From Pleurostoma richardsiae (lineage: Eukaryota; Ascomycota; Sordariomycetes; Calosphaeriales; Pleurostomataceae): DNA of 64,000 nt. The stretch spans positions 124,001-188,000 of the forward strand of contig JANBVO010000046.1 of NCBI GenBank assembly GCA_030052745.1, in the 5' to 3' direction. The position numbers and the translations under genes were made by a program. Positions 1 through 12,479 of this stretch are shown piece after piece. The notes under the pieces are model-generated. The model was not told the DNA's origin and did not search any database. It saw only the letters and a list, made by a program, of their open reading frames with translations. How positions within the stretch are numbered: the stretch's first letter is position 1; each line of letters starts with the position of its first letter.

Positions 1-2
1 GT

Positions 3-95
3 CTCGACGGCCCAAAGCCGATCACGGCCCCATCAGTAGCGGCCTTCATTCAGCTCGTCATGGGCCTGCAGAATGCCTTCCCTATCGCCGCCTGA
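3..95 (+). CDS. 3' end of an unidentified gene (partial)
   Basis: From the window edge one frame stays open for 30 codons and stops with TGA at 93-95. It ends in a smooth hydrophobic/alanine-rich tail (...AAFIQLVMGLQNAFPIAA). The other two forward frames give less protein-like compositions. No ATG, domain or family can be recognised in so short a piece, so this is only a plausible C-terminal exon of a plus-strand gene starting outside the window. Confidence 0.3.
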   Translation, partial: LDGPKPITAPSVAAFIQLVMGLQNAFPIAA

Positions 96-1711
96 CCGTT
101 GATCGTCGTACGGGAGAGACATCATCCCCTGGCTCTTGGATGGATACGCCTCTCCTCAAAGCTGGGGAGTATCTAGGGGCGTGAACTGATCAAGTCAGAC
201 ATGAGCCGATGCTTGCCCTTCTGTTGTCCGTCGGTGAGAGACGAGACACACGGGCGGGCCATGACTCCTCTGGAGATCTCCACTTCAGCGCAAGCGAGGG
301 TCACATGGCCAGAGGCGGTCGGGATATCGAACTCGCTACCTTGCGGGTGGACAATTGTTTGCCTGGGCAAGCCAATGCAACGCTGTAAGCGGCTTCCACA
401 ATTGAGACAGCGATGCGTTCCCCCGCATCTAAAGAGCTGGGCACGTACAGACTGGTCTTGTTTGAATATCGGGCCGAGACCGTCGCTCGTTGGGCTTCAA
501 CGGTGACCAGGGCCGCAGCGTTCCCGTGATTAGGTGCTTCTTGCTGTTGGTTTATTGCTCCTCTCCTTCAAGGACCCAAATTAATGTTGCAGGCGCACGA
601 ACTGGGAGCGGCGAAAGTGGATTTCTCGGGACCGAATGCCCGTAACTTCCCCGTCCCCTACCAGCTCCTGGACGCTTCGACCCTGCGAAGAGGTGATGAT
701 TTCAGTCTCATCAGGGGCGTAATATCTTAATCAGTAATCTTGGCTGCCGTCTCGTCACCCGCCGCCATCCGTCATATTGCTCGCAGTGCGGCAGTTGCTG
801 TCGCGGCCACGACCGCCAGGGCCAGGAGCTGCCACCCTCCTCCAACCTCTGGTCTTGGCCACTTACAGCAGCGCAACGGGCTCCCTACAACCCTCACGGT
901 CTTTGCGCGCGTCTACAACACTTCAGTAGCCGCTATTAACAACCTGCAACCGCTGACAGAAGAGAGGTCTCATCACGCTATCGCTGCCAATGAAGAGATA
1001 TTTGTCGCGGACATCTGAAAACCGTCTTCGGATTCAGGAGTCTTGTATACTATTACATATAGCTCTCTATATCTCTCCCGTCTTTCGCAGGGAGACGCTG
1101 CTAGATATATTGTAATGAGGTGCCATTCCTCTCATTCCACTATCCCCCCGGGGAGCAAAAAAGACGTGCTCTATGGTACCCGGCCGTCTCTCTCATCTGT
1201 CTTTCCCTCTCACTCTCTCGGCCCAATGCACCGGCGTCGCCCATGGTATCCCAGTTCCCATATAAATCCACCCAAACACAAACCATGGTGTGAACTCCTC
1301 GCCAATGCATGCTCCCCGTATATAAGAGAAAGAGGAAACGGTAAATTAGAGCAAGGCGCAGCAGGCATTGGAAAGGTAAGGAGGTTGTTTCGTTCGTCAT
1401 TCCGAAGGGAAAAGATTCACCGCTGCCTCCGAGTCAGGCACCTCTCATCCAAATTGATGCGCTCTTATAGTCAGGTCATCATTCCATCCACATATCCAAG
1501 GTCCGGTGTCGTCCATCAAGGTATCTTCTCTCTATAGCCTCGCGGCTTCCTCTATTAAAGGGCACTGAACAATGAGCATCACCAACGAGCTGGCAGGTCG
1601 AAAGGCCGAAAAGTCCTGCATTCGCCCCGGAAGTACCACAGGATTTGCATGCAGACCGACCGCCGCTTCAGAGACCAGCTATGAAGGGGGTTGAAGAGCC
1701 GGACTAGATGC
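96..1711. other. Intergenic stretch, no firm gene
   Basis: Apart from the possible LysM-like segment I see no coding sequence. The frames at 201-506 and 1043-1537 have no recognisable domain, biased composition or splice support. Part of 1540-1711 is presumably 3' flank of the minus-strand regulator that ends at 1712. Confidence 0.5.
740..1018 (+). other. Possible LysM-like remnant or last exon
   Basis: An open frame of about 92 codons has no ATG at its beginning (it opens at TTG). Its last 45 residues resemble one LysM repeat by eye: a TLTVFARVYNTSVAAINNLQ segment, like the 'TLWSIAxRxxTTVxxLxxLN' helix part of LysM, followed by IAANEEIFVADI like the closing strand. The first half is arginine/alanine-rich and looks non-coding. 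It could be the last exon of a secreted LysM protein with upstream exons I cannot place, a decayed copy, or chance. No second repeat or signal peptide is visible in the 640 bases before it. Confidence 0.2.
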
Positions 1712-3805
1712 TCATATGAGCAAAAAGTCCCAGCCCTTCATCTGCATGACATCCCTCCAGTGGATGTACTGCGGTGCTTCCGTCGATGCCGCGCTCGTTG
1801 GCGTGCAAGCCTGCTTGTCAGCCTGTGCCCACACCTCGCGCAGGAGGCACATGACTCGGCCAAAGGAACCGAAGGTGGAGAGCTCGCCCAGCTGCGCGAT
1901 GCGGTCCTCGAAGAATATCCTGAAAGACGAGCCGGCCGCACTGACAGAGCCGCCCACCAGATAGACCCAGACGAGGCTCCGGTCGAAGCCTCCCGGTCCC
2001 GACGGGATGTGCTGGAGCACCATCGTCAGTTTCTCTACCAGACCCATGCAGCTGGCCTGGGTCGGGTTGAACCCAGGTACTAAGCTGCATAGGTAGATAC
2101 GTGCAGCTAGTCGGAAGGCAGCGGTCATGTTCTTGCTGAGCTGCTTGGGGCTTAGGGTGCCATTGGCATTAAATGGCATTTTGGGGCTCTGCTCTCCGAT
2201 CTCGGTCAGGCCGATCTGGTCGCCGAGTACACGTACGTGCTGGCAGAGCGTGATGTCGTCCATGCCCTCGTTCTTGAGCGCGTCTAGACAGGCGATCTCT
2301 GAAATCAGGTACATGATACGATCCTCACAGCCCATCAGCTCTCGCAGCCCCAGGGATGGGCTGCTTGACGTGAGATGTTTCTCTCGGTACGTGTGCGCAA
2401 AAGTTGGTGCTCGCCCCAGCATAGTGGCTCCAAGAATGTCAATCCAGGCGGTTAAAGTCATGTTGAACGGAGTTTGCGCCAGTTGCTCATTTGGATCGGA
2501 AACAATCCGAGGCAGGTCAAGCTTCTGCACGAGGGAGATAGCTGCCTGAAAGTGCTGGTGCCATGGGATGTCAGGGAGAGCATCATCGAATCGACCAACG
2601 CAGGACTGAAAAAAGATGAGGCCGAGAGCCGCTTCCAAGATTTGCTGATGGTCCTCATCTCTGTTCAAAGCGTCGCAGAGCGCCGAGATCGTGGCGTACC
2701 GATGCCGCATGATGTCGCTATCGATCTCCTCGCTCTGGAGTCCCACCGCCGCCTTGTAGTGCTGAGCAGCAATGCTAAGGCAACAGTGTAGGTAGCCCTT
2801 GTTACTCTGTAGCGCTGGCAGTATGAGATCTGAAGCGACCGATCCATGCTGATTTGACTCGAGAATAGGGAAAATCGTGGGAAGCACAAACTGGATAAAG
2901 TGATCAAGTAGTCTCTGATCGCCTTCATCCAGCTCAATCGCCACTTGTCTCGAGCTCATCGACGGACCGTGGGAGAAGTCGAAGAAGTTAACATTCAGTG
3001 TCTCCTCAGTTAAGCTCTCTCGCCGCTCCGAGTACACTTGTTCTGTCCACTCGCCCTCCGGAAACGACGGCAGGATCGTCCCCGGAGGAGGCGGAGTGTG
3101 GTAGGTGCTGAAGGTTGATGTCGTTGACTCTCTTAGCGTTGGGACATCGTTGACAAACATTTGCCGCTCAGTCTTGACATCAATCTCATACGGGGAGAAG
3201 GCACCGAACATGAAGTCCGGGTGCAGCTGCCCGTTGTAGGTGAATGAGTCAGTTCCAGTCGGCGGGCTGTTGAAGTTGAAGGAGAAATGTGAGTCGATTG
3301 ACGCCGATCTTGTGCGGTCAAGGGGGTCTGAGAATGTCGCCGAGGTCGGAAGCGAGTGCGACAGACCCGGTGGTGAGCTGACGGAAGCTTGGAGGGTGTG
3401 CGACGCCTTTTCTGACAGCTTCTTCCGCTTGATGATGGTCTTGATGTCGTCCTTGTGCTTTCTCCGTGCGTCATTGTTGCTCCACCACATCGGCCTCTTG
3501 TATTCACATGAGAGGCCGAGGTGTTTGCATGCTGAGCACATTGGCGAGCCCTCATCGCACTTCTTCCGTCTTAACCTGCATGTATAGCAGCCTCCAAATC
3601 CCACATGTTAGCTGCGCGATCTGGAGAGGAGGAGTGTACGAGACGATATAGAGCAGCCGGAAGGCACAAGAGCGGCGAGGTGGTACCCGAAGAAAACGGA
3701 CAAACCTGTTCTGGAACGGCGGTGCATCTGTGACTTCTGCTTCGAATTGGCATTGCTGCTGGCCTTGGAGGCCGACTTGGGCTTTGTGGATTGGGCGACC
3801 GCCAT
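1712..3805 (-). CDS. Zn2Cys6 transcription factor with Fungal_trans_2-type C-terminal region
   Basis: Two exons on the minus strand, 3805-3706 and 3591-1712 (intron 3705-3592, donor GTTTGT, acceptor GGAG), give 659 residues. Splicing joins RRSRTG to CYTCRLRRKKCDEG, completing a textbook binuclear zinc cluster: CYTC at about residues 35-38, then Cys residues in KKCDEGSPMCSACK and LSCEY. A basic linker with MWWSNNDARRKHKDD follows, then a Ser/Pro-rich region. From about residue 250 a helical region (DQRLLDHFIQFVLPTIFPIL...) matches the fungal-specific domain of Zn2Cys6 regulators of the PF11951 type. The protein ends in HWRDVMQMKGWDFLLI. It is expected to bind DNA in the nucleus; the target genes are unknown. 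An in-frame ATG at 3826 would add seven residues (MRATQVT). Flanking sequence is gene-poor, so context gives no hint of the pathway. Confidence 0.9.
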
Positions 3806-3826
3806 GGTGACTTGAGTTGCTCTCAT

Positions 3827-6800
3827 GAGACCTTCTCGATGGCTGGGGGGTAGTGTTGACATTTGTACCCTCCGCCTATGTGTGATAGGTACCCTGTGGT
3901 GTACCAGGGAGGGGGGGTGGAGGTTGAGTGGAAGGGGGGTGGGCTCCGAGCTTGTCTAGGCCGAGCAAAAGCGGGAGCGACACTGGCCAGGGTCCAACCG
4001 GCTCGGGGGTGCAGGTCCAGAGGCACAGAGAGACAGGCGATCTAGCTTGTGCCGAGTGATGACCCCAATCTGCCCCGGTCCGGAGAGATAACGTATCGAG
4101 AGAAATAAGATTGTAAGTCTGTTCGTCAAAGGAATGACTGGATGCGAGCAAGTCCGGCTTGCTGTTCTAGTTGGAGACGGAGTATGGCTGAGGCGGGCGG
4201 AAGAGGATTAAGAGAGAGGGAGACTTTGAAGGACTGGACGACACCCGGAACATCTACCCTCCTGACCTTGACGAAGAAACGATCGAAGCATCTTGACGGC
4301 GGTTGGACGGGCAAAGCCTTATATCGTGGCCGCCATCTCGAAGGCCATCTCCTTTGGCTGCAGGATGAACTGGTGCGTAGTATGGGGGGACTTGGACATG
4401 TTGCTAAATTTGGAGCAGAGAAACATCCCTTAGCCCCCGCTCGTCTGCCCTACTCTACATTGCAGAGTACGTACTCTGTCTCTGTCGGGGGCCGGGAGAG
4501 CAGTGGGAGGAGAAGATTTGGGTGCGTGCTCACACTCTGCGCTTATTGGGTGCCAATGAGCGGTCGACCCTACAGGACGAGCTCACTCGGACGTGCAAGC
4601 TAGCATCCATGCTACCCCACTCGGAATAGAAGTCGAGGATGGGCGACGACATCGAGGTACAAAGCCATTGTACTCTCTCTGCCCTCCGTGCCGCCTCACC
4701 CATGCCGGTTGATGCGCTCGGAAAAGGTTGGCTGCAGGGTGAGAGCTGTGGAGCGACCAAAATGGCAAGCTCTGCAGCATGGGGGCTGCCGCTAGCCATG
4801 CCACTCATTCACACAACGGTCCATCCATCATGCAGAAGAGCTGCAAAGCACATGGGAGCTAAAGAACGCCAACACTCGACGGGCATGCTTGACCTCCAAC
4901 AACCCTGGTCGTGAGGTCGCTGACCCGTGCAGGGGACCGTGCTAGCCTCCACACCTGCGCATTGGACTGACTATGTGGTGCCATCATCAATCTCTGGTCC
5001 ACGGCCAGCTCTGCCATATGCGCTTCATCTCCAGCCGGGGAGCATGCACAGCACTGTCGTGTCCACGGCCTTACCGGGCGGAAGTGCGGAGTAAGGAAGA
5101 CATCTCCAGATGAAATTAATGGTGTCCAAATCTAAGCACTAGCTGGCTTGACGGTCTGTGCCTCACGCAGCTGTGGTGCCCCAAGGCTCCTAATGAGAGA
5201 GGGCAGGGATAAGAGAATAGTACGGCAGCGGAACGCCTGGCGAGCGCTCACCGGTGACCACCACCATCTCTTGACCTACCCTGTAGGTGCATCTAGATTA
5301 TCTGCACATGCATCCTTCCTGGCCCCCCCTCCCTGCCGTTCCGTATCGAGGAGCCCCCAGACGACGGCATCTCTCGTTCATGTCATAGTTTGAGAGCCGA
5401 TGTGAAAGAAGTGCTCCCGTCTAAGACACAGTTAGTACGCCTGTTCTGCCGCCAGAACATCTCTTGCATGAACGATTCTGGCTCCCCCCTCTCGGCTCGC
5501 GTAGGAACTTATCCCAGTCCGGCGATCTTCACCAAAGCTAGCGGAGCCGGTCCGCAGACTTATCAACCTCCAGGCGAGGTATCTCCTATCTGGAAGATTG
5601 AGCATCACTCCTCATCCTCAACTATGTCGAATGGCAGTGTAAAGAGGAGTGGCCGCGACCGGATTGGCGGCCTACAAGTGACCAGTCGGTATTCGGTATG
5701 AGTCTGGACTATGGTGGCTGACCGGGTAGGCATGGCAGCAGGTCCGTCATGCGAGCCGTGGTAGGACAAGAAGTGCAAATGAGCCGAACCGAGGGACGTG
5801 AGTGAGGGCACAAGAAGCGGGGGGGCTGCCCCGGGCACAGATACCTTATTCCCAAGTGTACGGGTGTTACCGGAGGTACATCTCGACGTCTCGTACGATG
5901 CCAGAGTGCTGCAAGGCATTGGCGGCGCATCGTGGAAGGTTGCGGGGGTGGACAAGTCTCGTAGTAGCAAGGAGACGGGATGAATCCAGGCAGTGCTCAT
6001 GTACCTCGCTCACACTGCATTCTGGAGTGAGGCAGGCACGCAAGGTACCGCACTGGAGCACCGCATCTAGGCCAGACGCAGAGTTGAGGCCTTTCACGGA
6101 AGGAGGGAGGGTATGATGGTACGGAGGGGAAAGAGGGAAGAGCTGCACAGCGGCTTCTGATTCGATGAAATGCGGACGCAACTGTGACGACGAAGTGGCT
6201 CGTGCATATGCAGTGAGGGCCGCGGGACCAACCGATTCTAGCGCGGTGTGATGAAGCAGGGATGGCGGCAGACGAGTGATCAGCAGGAAGGGCGGTACTC
6301 CGATCAGATTGGCTCCTTCCTTCAGATCGTGCATGATTAACGACAGGGGTTTAGAGGTGGATGCGGATAGCTCCGTCCAATCAGCAGCGCCAGCCAGGAG
6401 AGCTTTCCTGCAGGACAGGCTTTGGCTCGTTCTTTCCCGCGGGGTTCTGTAGCCTTGCACCACCTACCTGCATTGCCTGCAGATTCAACCACAGGGGGAC
6501 CGCGAACAGGGGCCAGCATCGTCCTTGCCAGATTTGACCAGCCGGCTGCTAGGCACGTGCATCCCGTGATCGTCCTCGAAGTACCTCCTCGCCAATCGAC
6601 GTGGGTTAATTAGCCGCCCAGCTTCTTTTTTTGCCCAAAATTAACAACAATCCCACCGCACAGTTCCAGAATTTGGCCCGGCGGCACATGTGGGCTAATT
6701 TTGTCTCGGGGCTAAATGTTTGCTCTCGGCGCCTTTTTCTGACGTTTCTCTGCACGCTCCTCCGGAAGCCCAGGAGCAGAGCAGGTGCCCACAGCAGCTC

Positions 6801-8118
6801 GCGTCACAGACTATCGACGGCGCTCCTGCAGAAACATCACAGAGCGCGATTCTATTTTTATTTTGCCCGGTTTCCATTTAGCCCATGACCTGAGTGCCAT
6901 AATTTGTCCGAGATCTTGGACAGCCAGATGCTAATTATGTCCCGAGCTGCCCCTGCCAGGTTCGGCACTGCTTAACAACTCAATCCTTCGGGCTGATGCC
7001 TGACCGTTACTCACCGAATCCGAGCTGCCGATATTATCTGATGTGGGTCGATTAACGGGACGTTTTCCGTGCCGGGCTATCCCTCTTGAGCCCTTGACAG
7101 TCCTCCCCGGTCGTCCACCGCTGTCGACTTTGCCGATCGCTTACACTCATTTCACTGTCGCCGCGAGTTCCGCGTTCGACGATCTCCGCAAGGCCACGAT
7201 AACGTAGCCTTGTCCGTCGGAGCGTCTGACGAGATGCAAGTAGCAGCTGAGAAAGAGCCACCGCCCACGAAGGGTGAGCTTCCAAGAACGAGTCTTGCCA
7301 GGACTCGTCGACATAGTCGATGGAGTTGACGTATGCCATTTGGTTGTCAGGGCTCGTTGCTTTCTTCGCTGCAACCTCAGATCTCATCAATTTCTGATGT
7401 TTTCTCAAGGCCGGACCGGTGAATGCCTCTTCAGCTGGGGCAGGGGCCTCAACCCTGGTCACCTAACGACACGCCTCTACCAAATTGGGTGAGGTGTAGT
7501 CGTTTATGCGAGTTGATAATGACGATAGCCGATTTCGTGGCGTCCAATGTTATGGACACTATGCCCTTCACAGCAAAGCCGCGGAGACTGCGGGATTGTC
7601 TGACGATCTAGGCATCTTCACAACTTGAAGTTTCCGTCCCCGCTCATCAGATGCGATTGATAGTCCTGCTAGTTAGATTTGCAAGGAAGTGTGATAGAAT
7701 GATCCTCTAGCACTCACTGCTCTTTGAGCATACGCCCCGTCAAAGAGGGGCCCTAATGTTGCGCTTTAGCGGATGGAGAGCGACTCGACTAGAGGAAGAG
7801 CGGAAGACTTCCATGGTGGAGCGAAAAGTTTGTAAAGCTTTCAATCCTTCCGGGTCAAGGGGCCTTGTCCTTGCTCAGCTCGGGCCGCCATCAGGCTACG
7901 GCACCGCGGAAGCACGGGCTTTCGAGCCAGTGATGCCGGACAGGATCTCTCATGCAAGTATTATCTGCGCGCGGAGAATCGTTAACGGCTTATCGATTAT
8001 ACCATGAGAGCATGTCATTTATCCTAGACAGTGCTTTTGCGCAATCAATTCCGAAGCTTAATTGCGCAGTTCTGGCCGCACCTTCACGGCTTCTGGATCC
8101 TGCCAACTCCGATGTCTC
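3827..8118. other. Gene-poor stretch upstream of the zinc-cluster regulator
   Basis: About 4.3 kb in which I could not support any gene. The many short open frames, including a 198-codon minus frame at 5867-6463 and a 136-codon one at 7052-7462, lack recognisable domains, conserved motifs or convincing splice continuations. The first few hundred bases should hold the regulator's promoter. Around 6700-6950 a short imperfect direct repeat (GCTAATTTTGTCTCGGGGC at 6702 and GCTAATTATGTCCCGAGCT at 6930) suggests relict repeat sequence. Confidence 0.5.
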
Positions 8119-8120
8119 TA

Positions 8121-8158
8121 CGGAGGTCCCTACCAAAGATCCACACCCACCGCCTTTT
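8121..8158 (+). repeat. Left terminal inverted repeat, 38 bp
   Basis: This arm begins CGGAGGTCCCTACC and ends CCACCGCCTTTT. It is identical over 38 positions to the reverse complement of 9019-9056. A TA dinucleotide precedes it directly. Confidence 0.85.
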
Positions 8159-9018
8159 TCTGCCGGCAGAATTAGGTATCCAGGCCCCGGTGCCCAACCC
8201 CGCATACATACAGGTAATATATAGACTCTTTTCTCCTCTTAGTAGCCTTTGAGATCTTCTTCTCTTTTATTTTCTTCTTCTACCTGACTTTTTATCCTTT
8301 AGTTATAATGGTATATCATAATATTAAAAGAATACTTAAAATATTATAGTAAACGTTAAATTAAAACTTATTTTTTTTAAAAAAAAAGTTAATAATAAGT
8401 ATATAATGTTTAAGTTTATAAAATAAGAAAAGTTTTAAATTATAATAGAAATAAATAAAAGAAAAATAAATAAATAAATTTAAATTTAAAGTTAATTAAT
8501 ATTATTACTAAAAAAAAGATTTTATTCCTAAACTTATTTTTTATAAAAAAAATTAAATCTAAAGTTTTTATTTAAATTATACGTTTATAAAAATTAAACT
8601 ATTATATATAACTAAATAAAAGTTTAATAACTTTTTTAAATTTTTAATTTTTTAAACTTAAATATAATTAAACTCTATTAGGCTTATTTAAAAAAGTTAC
8701 TATTAAAAAAAATACTAAAATCTAAAATAAAAGATGAAATTATATAAAGATAAGCTTAAAAAAAACTTAGTTAAAAAAGAATTTAAGCTTAAATTAAGAT
8801 AATTTTTTATTATATTAAATAGATTATTAAGTTTAAAAGAAGAAATAAATATAAAAAAAGGTAGACTAAAGTAAATACACTGATTTTATTATTCTTTTTA
8901 GCTTTAGCTAACTAGCTTACTAGCCTATAAGCTTGTAAGTAGTAGGAGGAGGAAGAAGAAGAAAAGAAGGAAAAGAAGAAAAGGAGGATATGGGAATTTT
9001 CTGGGCTTCCTAATTAGG

Positions 9019-9056
9019 AAAAGGCGGTGGGTGTGGATCTTTGGTAGGGACCTCCG
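9019..9056 (-). repeat. Right terminal inverted repeat, 38 bp
   Basis: This arm begins AAAAGGCGGTGG and ends GGGACCTCCG, exactly mirroring the left arm. It is followed by TA at 9057-9058. Confidence 0.85.
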
Positions 9057-9058
9057 TA

Positions 9059-12000
9059 TTCAGACGACTGCAGAATGCTACCCCTACAAGGTGATTCATC
9101 ACTGACCGTCCCAGGCATTGGTCACACTCATCGCCACACACGTCTCGTCGAGCGACACGGGAGAGCTCATTAGTGTCGCCTACCAGTGAGGATCAAGAAA
9201 ACAGTCTTTACGAGGTGATTTGTGAATCAACCATCCACTACAACACAAGGAACGCGCATTCAAACCCTATCATGTGAGGACGAGTCCATCACTTGCTGGG
9301 AGTGTTCTGCGAAAAGTAGACGGAACTTAAAGTCAGGGCGATAAACCAGATGATGAGGTCGAGTAAAGGCAAGGCAAGCGGCGTCACTCCGCATATCAAC
9401 GTTCGTCGAATCGGAAGCCAATCAGACTTGGATCGAGAGACTCGGCCGAGATACGCAACCAAGGGGTATGCAGACATCATCCACACGGATGTGCCCCCGA
9501 ATCTTCAATTGGGATGCAGGTTGTATCCGACAAAACAGAGTCCGCGAGGGAGAAAACCACAACACTAGATTTACCTCAAAGTGGATGGCAATGGGCTGTT
9601 CCGGACGATGCAGAAGGCGGATTTTCCCCTCCCCTGTGGAACCGTGCTGTACAGGTGGTTGAACCCCTATGGGTTTGCTCGAAACATTATCGTTGCCCAA
9701 AATCGTTGACCGCAAGTTGCGACCCTGCTATGCGGAGAGCATTTCGCCCGCAGAGGTCCGGTCAAAGACATGTCCCAAGTCAGAGTTGGTCCGACTCTCC
9801 GGGCCCTTGAAGTGTCGGTGTAATTGGGAAGTCTCAGAGTAATTGACAACTCTGCCCTCCTCGAGTTACATCCTGTGCCTAGGTGCATATTCCCGAGAAT
9901 CAAGGTCTGCGGACGGAAGTGCATCGTACCATGGTAACGGCACGTTGCCGCCAACGTGCAGTCTCAGATAGCATCCGCATTCCATACAGTTCCCAGGCTG
10001 CTGGGGGCCGCCTCTGAGGAGGCCACGGCATTGACGACGCGTCTCAACAGCGCCGGCCGCATCCTGCGGCCAGCCATTGCGAGTCAGGGTTTCAGTACCA
10101 CTGGAATCTGTCGAGCTGCACTCACACGATACTGACAACGCCGCTAAAGGCCACCCATCCAGCCGACGATAGCCCCCAAATGCAGAAGTGGATCTATTCG
10201 CGCCTTTGACCGGACTGGAGCGCCTCCTTAGCCTTTGTGTATCGCATGACTACTTGAGTCTCCGATACAGTACGATTTGGCGGCCGTACTCGCCGGTGCA
10301 GCTTTCCGTCTTGAAATGTCTTGGCACTTTTGCCGCGATAGGCTCGACATCGGAGCTATCCAGTGACTGTTACACAGATCATGTGCCCTTGTCATGGTCA
10401 CGTTGTGTGCGGGCCGCCGAGAGCGATTGGGTCAGATATCGAAGAGCAGGGGAGAGAGCACGCCTTAGCAAGAGACAGGTGAAGCGGACCTCTTTGCACC
10501 CCGACGATCCATGGCCGAGCCCGCTTTCCCTATTCTCACACCCCCGAGGGATATGCATATATGGTTAGGGCAAGACCGACCTGACGAGCCGGACCGTTCC
10601 ATGGCGGACTAGGGCGGGAAGCTAAATCTTGGTCAGAAGGATATCGCCGTTGAGGAAGCTTCCGGTGAAAGCTCGCTGTGAAATGCTATTGGTCCTTCTT
10701 CACTCGAGGGACTAAAGGGATTCAGGGGACCCCTCAGTAAGGGCCGAGGACTAAAGATGAGGGGTTGGGCTGTCCGGAAAGCGAAGTTCATCATCAGTAA
10801 TCAAGACATTTTATCCCGATCTGCGAGGCACGAGGTATGACAACATCTGGAGTAAGTGTGAAGGCGCACAAGATGAGGGCATAGGGGTATCGACTGCTGT
10901 ACGCCAATGCGAAATCCTCCCGTCTTCCGAACCCCGCCTCTGCAGCTGCAAGATGACAATCTATCTTGCAAATCCCCAGCGTCATTCACGCAACAGAAGG
11001 GCTCTGGAAATCGTTCGAGTACGGGCAATCTTTGCAGTAGTGGCCATGCTAGCGTGCGGATGCGTCTCTTCAGGATTCGGCCAGGTTGCTGCTGCCCCTG
11101 CTCGCTTGGTGTCATGCACGGGCAGAAAGATAGAGACATCTTGGTGCTCATGCAGAACGACGAGAACGTACAGTAACGTACGTGGACATCGCTACTCGGT
11201 TGTTGAGGGTGGTGGTACTGCCTCGCTTCCGTCCGCTAGAGTGCGTCTCGTTGATCGACAACGAGCCCCGGCAGAGCCGTTGAAGCCCCGGACCATGCTA
11301 GTGTACGTTGACATTGGGGGCTTTCAGGAGTAGAGCCCAATGGTTGAGGCAGTTGGCGACGGGGAGCATCTCGGAGTCTCGATGAGCGGTGGGCAGGAAG
11401 TGGCAGGTGGAGATGGGACGAGGGGGGGTCGAGAGACGGCGCTTAACTGCCGCTATTTTCGGGGGCGCTGATTGTTGCAGGGTTCTTGTGGGTCGAGCGG
11501 GAGATGGCCGCGGTGGGTCTCACATTTAGCCAATGGTAATTTGAGAAATGTTTGGCCCGTTTTGCAATTCCGACCTAGTTTAGTTAGCACGGCATGATTT
11601 CCGTCCAATAGAAGTGAGTAACAGCCTTGCGGCAGGGATGGCTCGGATACGTACCTGTCGAGGTCGTTCCCGCGGCCGGCGCTGCCCAATCAGGTTGGGC
11701 GTTTCGTTTCTTAGCCATGCATGCCCCCAACGTGAACATGCCACACCCCCCTCTCTCTCGTTTCTCGACTCTCCATCGTGCATCTGCTGCCCAGCGACGG
11801 CCAACCAGCCCCCGAGTTTTGCTCGCTTGCCGCTGGATGATGGTTGCTGCTGCAATCGAGTCACTCGCACACTGAGGAGAATGCTAAATTTACACACAGA
11901 AACGCACCAGAGCTGGCTCCTTCAGCGAGCTCACCTGCTCCCCGTTCCATACGGACAGCGGCCAAGGCGCCGTGGGGACCGAAAATGGAACATGCTCACA

Positions 12001-12479
12001 GGCCGCACGCACGCACATCACCTACCACGACGCGATCTGCAGCCAGAATCCGCTCTCTCTGCCAGGCCGTGCTCCTGAGTGCTACGTCCCCGTCCAGGGT
12101 TCTCCGCGGTAGGACGCATCTCTCATCTGAAGTCCGCCATCACACTGTGACCATCTCCCTGCATATGCCGGGCGCTGTGCTCAGAGCTTCACACTCTGCA
12201 CGCTCGCTCTGCCATACATAACCTTCTGTAGGCGCCCGTCTTCGTCCTCCATAGTCCCTTCTTCTCTCTTTTGCGACCTCCATAGTACTATATTGGCATA
12301 AGCAGCTTTCTTTGCGTTTCTTATGCACATACCAGCGTGTCCCTAATCTTCGTCTCTACGTCTCCAATCTCCTTTGGCTATATACAAGACGCCGCCGGCA
12401 ACGGCACGACCCACAGAGAGCGTGGTCTAGTGTACAGTGTGACATAACCCCCTCAGAGCACGGGATTTTTGCGAAGAAG
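9059..12479. other. Gene-poor stretch between the TIR element and the SAM-PH gene
   Basis: About 3.4 kb with no supportable gene. Frames of 90-150 codons at 9422-9954, 10188-10568, 10953-11333 and 11614-12078 show no domain, overlap each other on both strands and lack splice continuations. The last several hundred bases, with pyrimidine-rich tracts such as the CTTCTCTC stretch near 12260, probably form the promoter and 5' leader of the SAM-PH gene. Confidence 0.5.

Larger units (their letters stand above)
8121..9056. mobile_element. TIR element with AT-rich core (MITE-like or decayed DNA transposon)
   Basis: A 936 bp unit is bounded by perfect 38 bp terminal inverted repeats beginning CGGAGGTCCCTACC. 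It is flanked on both sides by the dinucleotide TA (8119-8120 and 9057-9058), as expected for a TA-target-site element of the Tc1/mariner-pogo superfamily. Inside the perfect arms the two ends stay loosely related (AATTAGG and CCCAG motifs, then pyrimidine-rich CTTCTTCT tracts facing inward). The core, about 8290-8890, is almost pure A/T with long TTAAA and TTTAAA runs and carries no open frame worth reporting, so no transposase is encoded. The arms are GC-rich and unmutated. This argues against simple RIP decay of the whole copy and for either a non-autonomous element with an AT-rich filler or a core degraded independently of the ends. Confidence 0.75.

Noticed and set aside
5867-6463. 198-codon minus-strand frame
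   Set aside because: No recognisable family and no supporting splice continuation; several other frames are open in parallel.
7052-7462. 136-codon minus-strand frame
   Set aside because: Partly protein-like (YVNSIDYVDESWQDSFLEAH) but there is no ATG with context, no domain and no neighbouring exon that extends it.
8290-8890. Centromere-like or mitochondrial-derived AT-rich insert
   Set aside because: The AT-rich block is confined precisely between two TIR arms and carries no mitochondrial gene, so a transposable unit explains it better.
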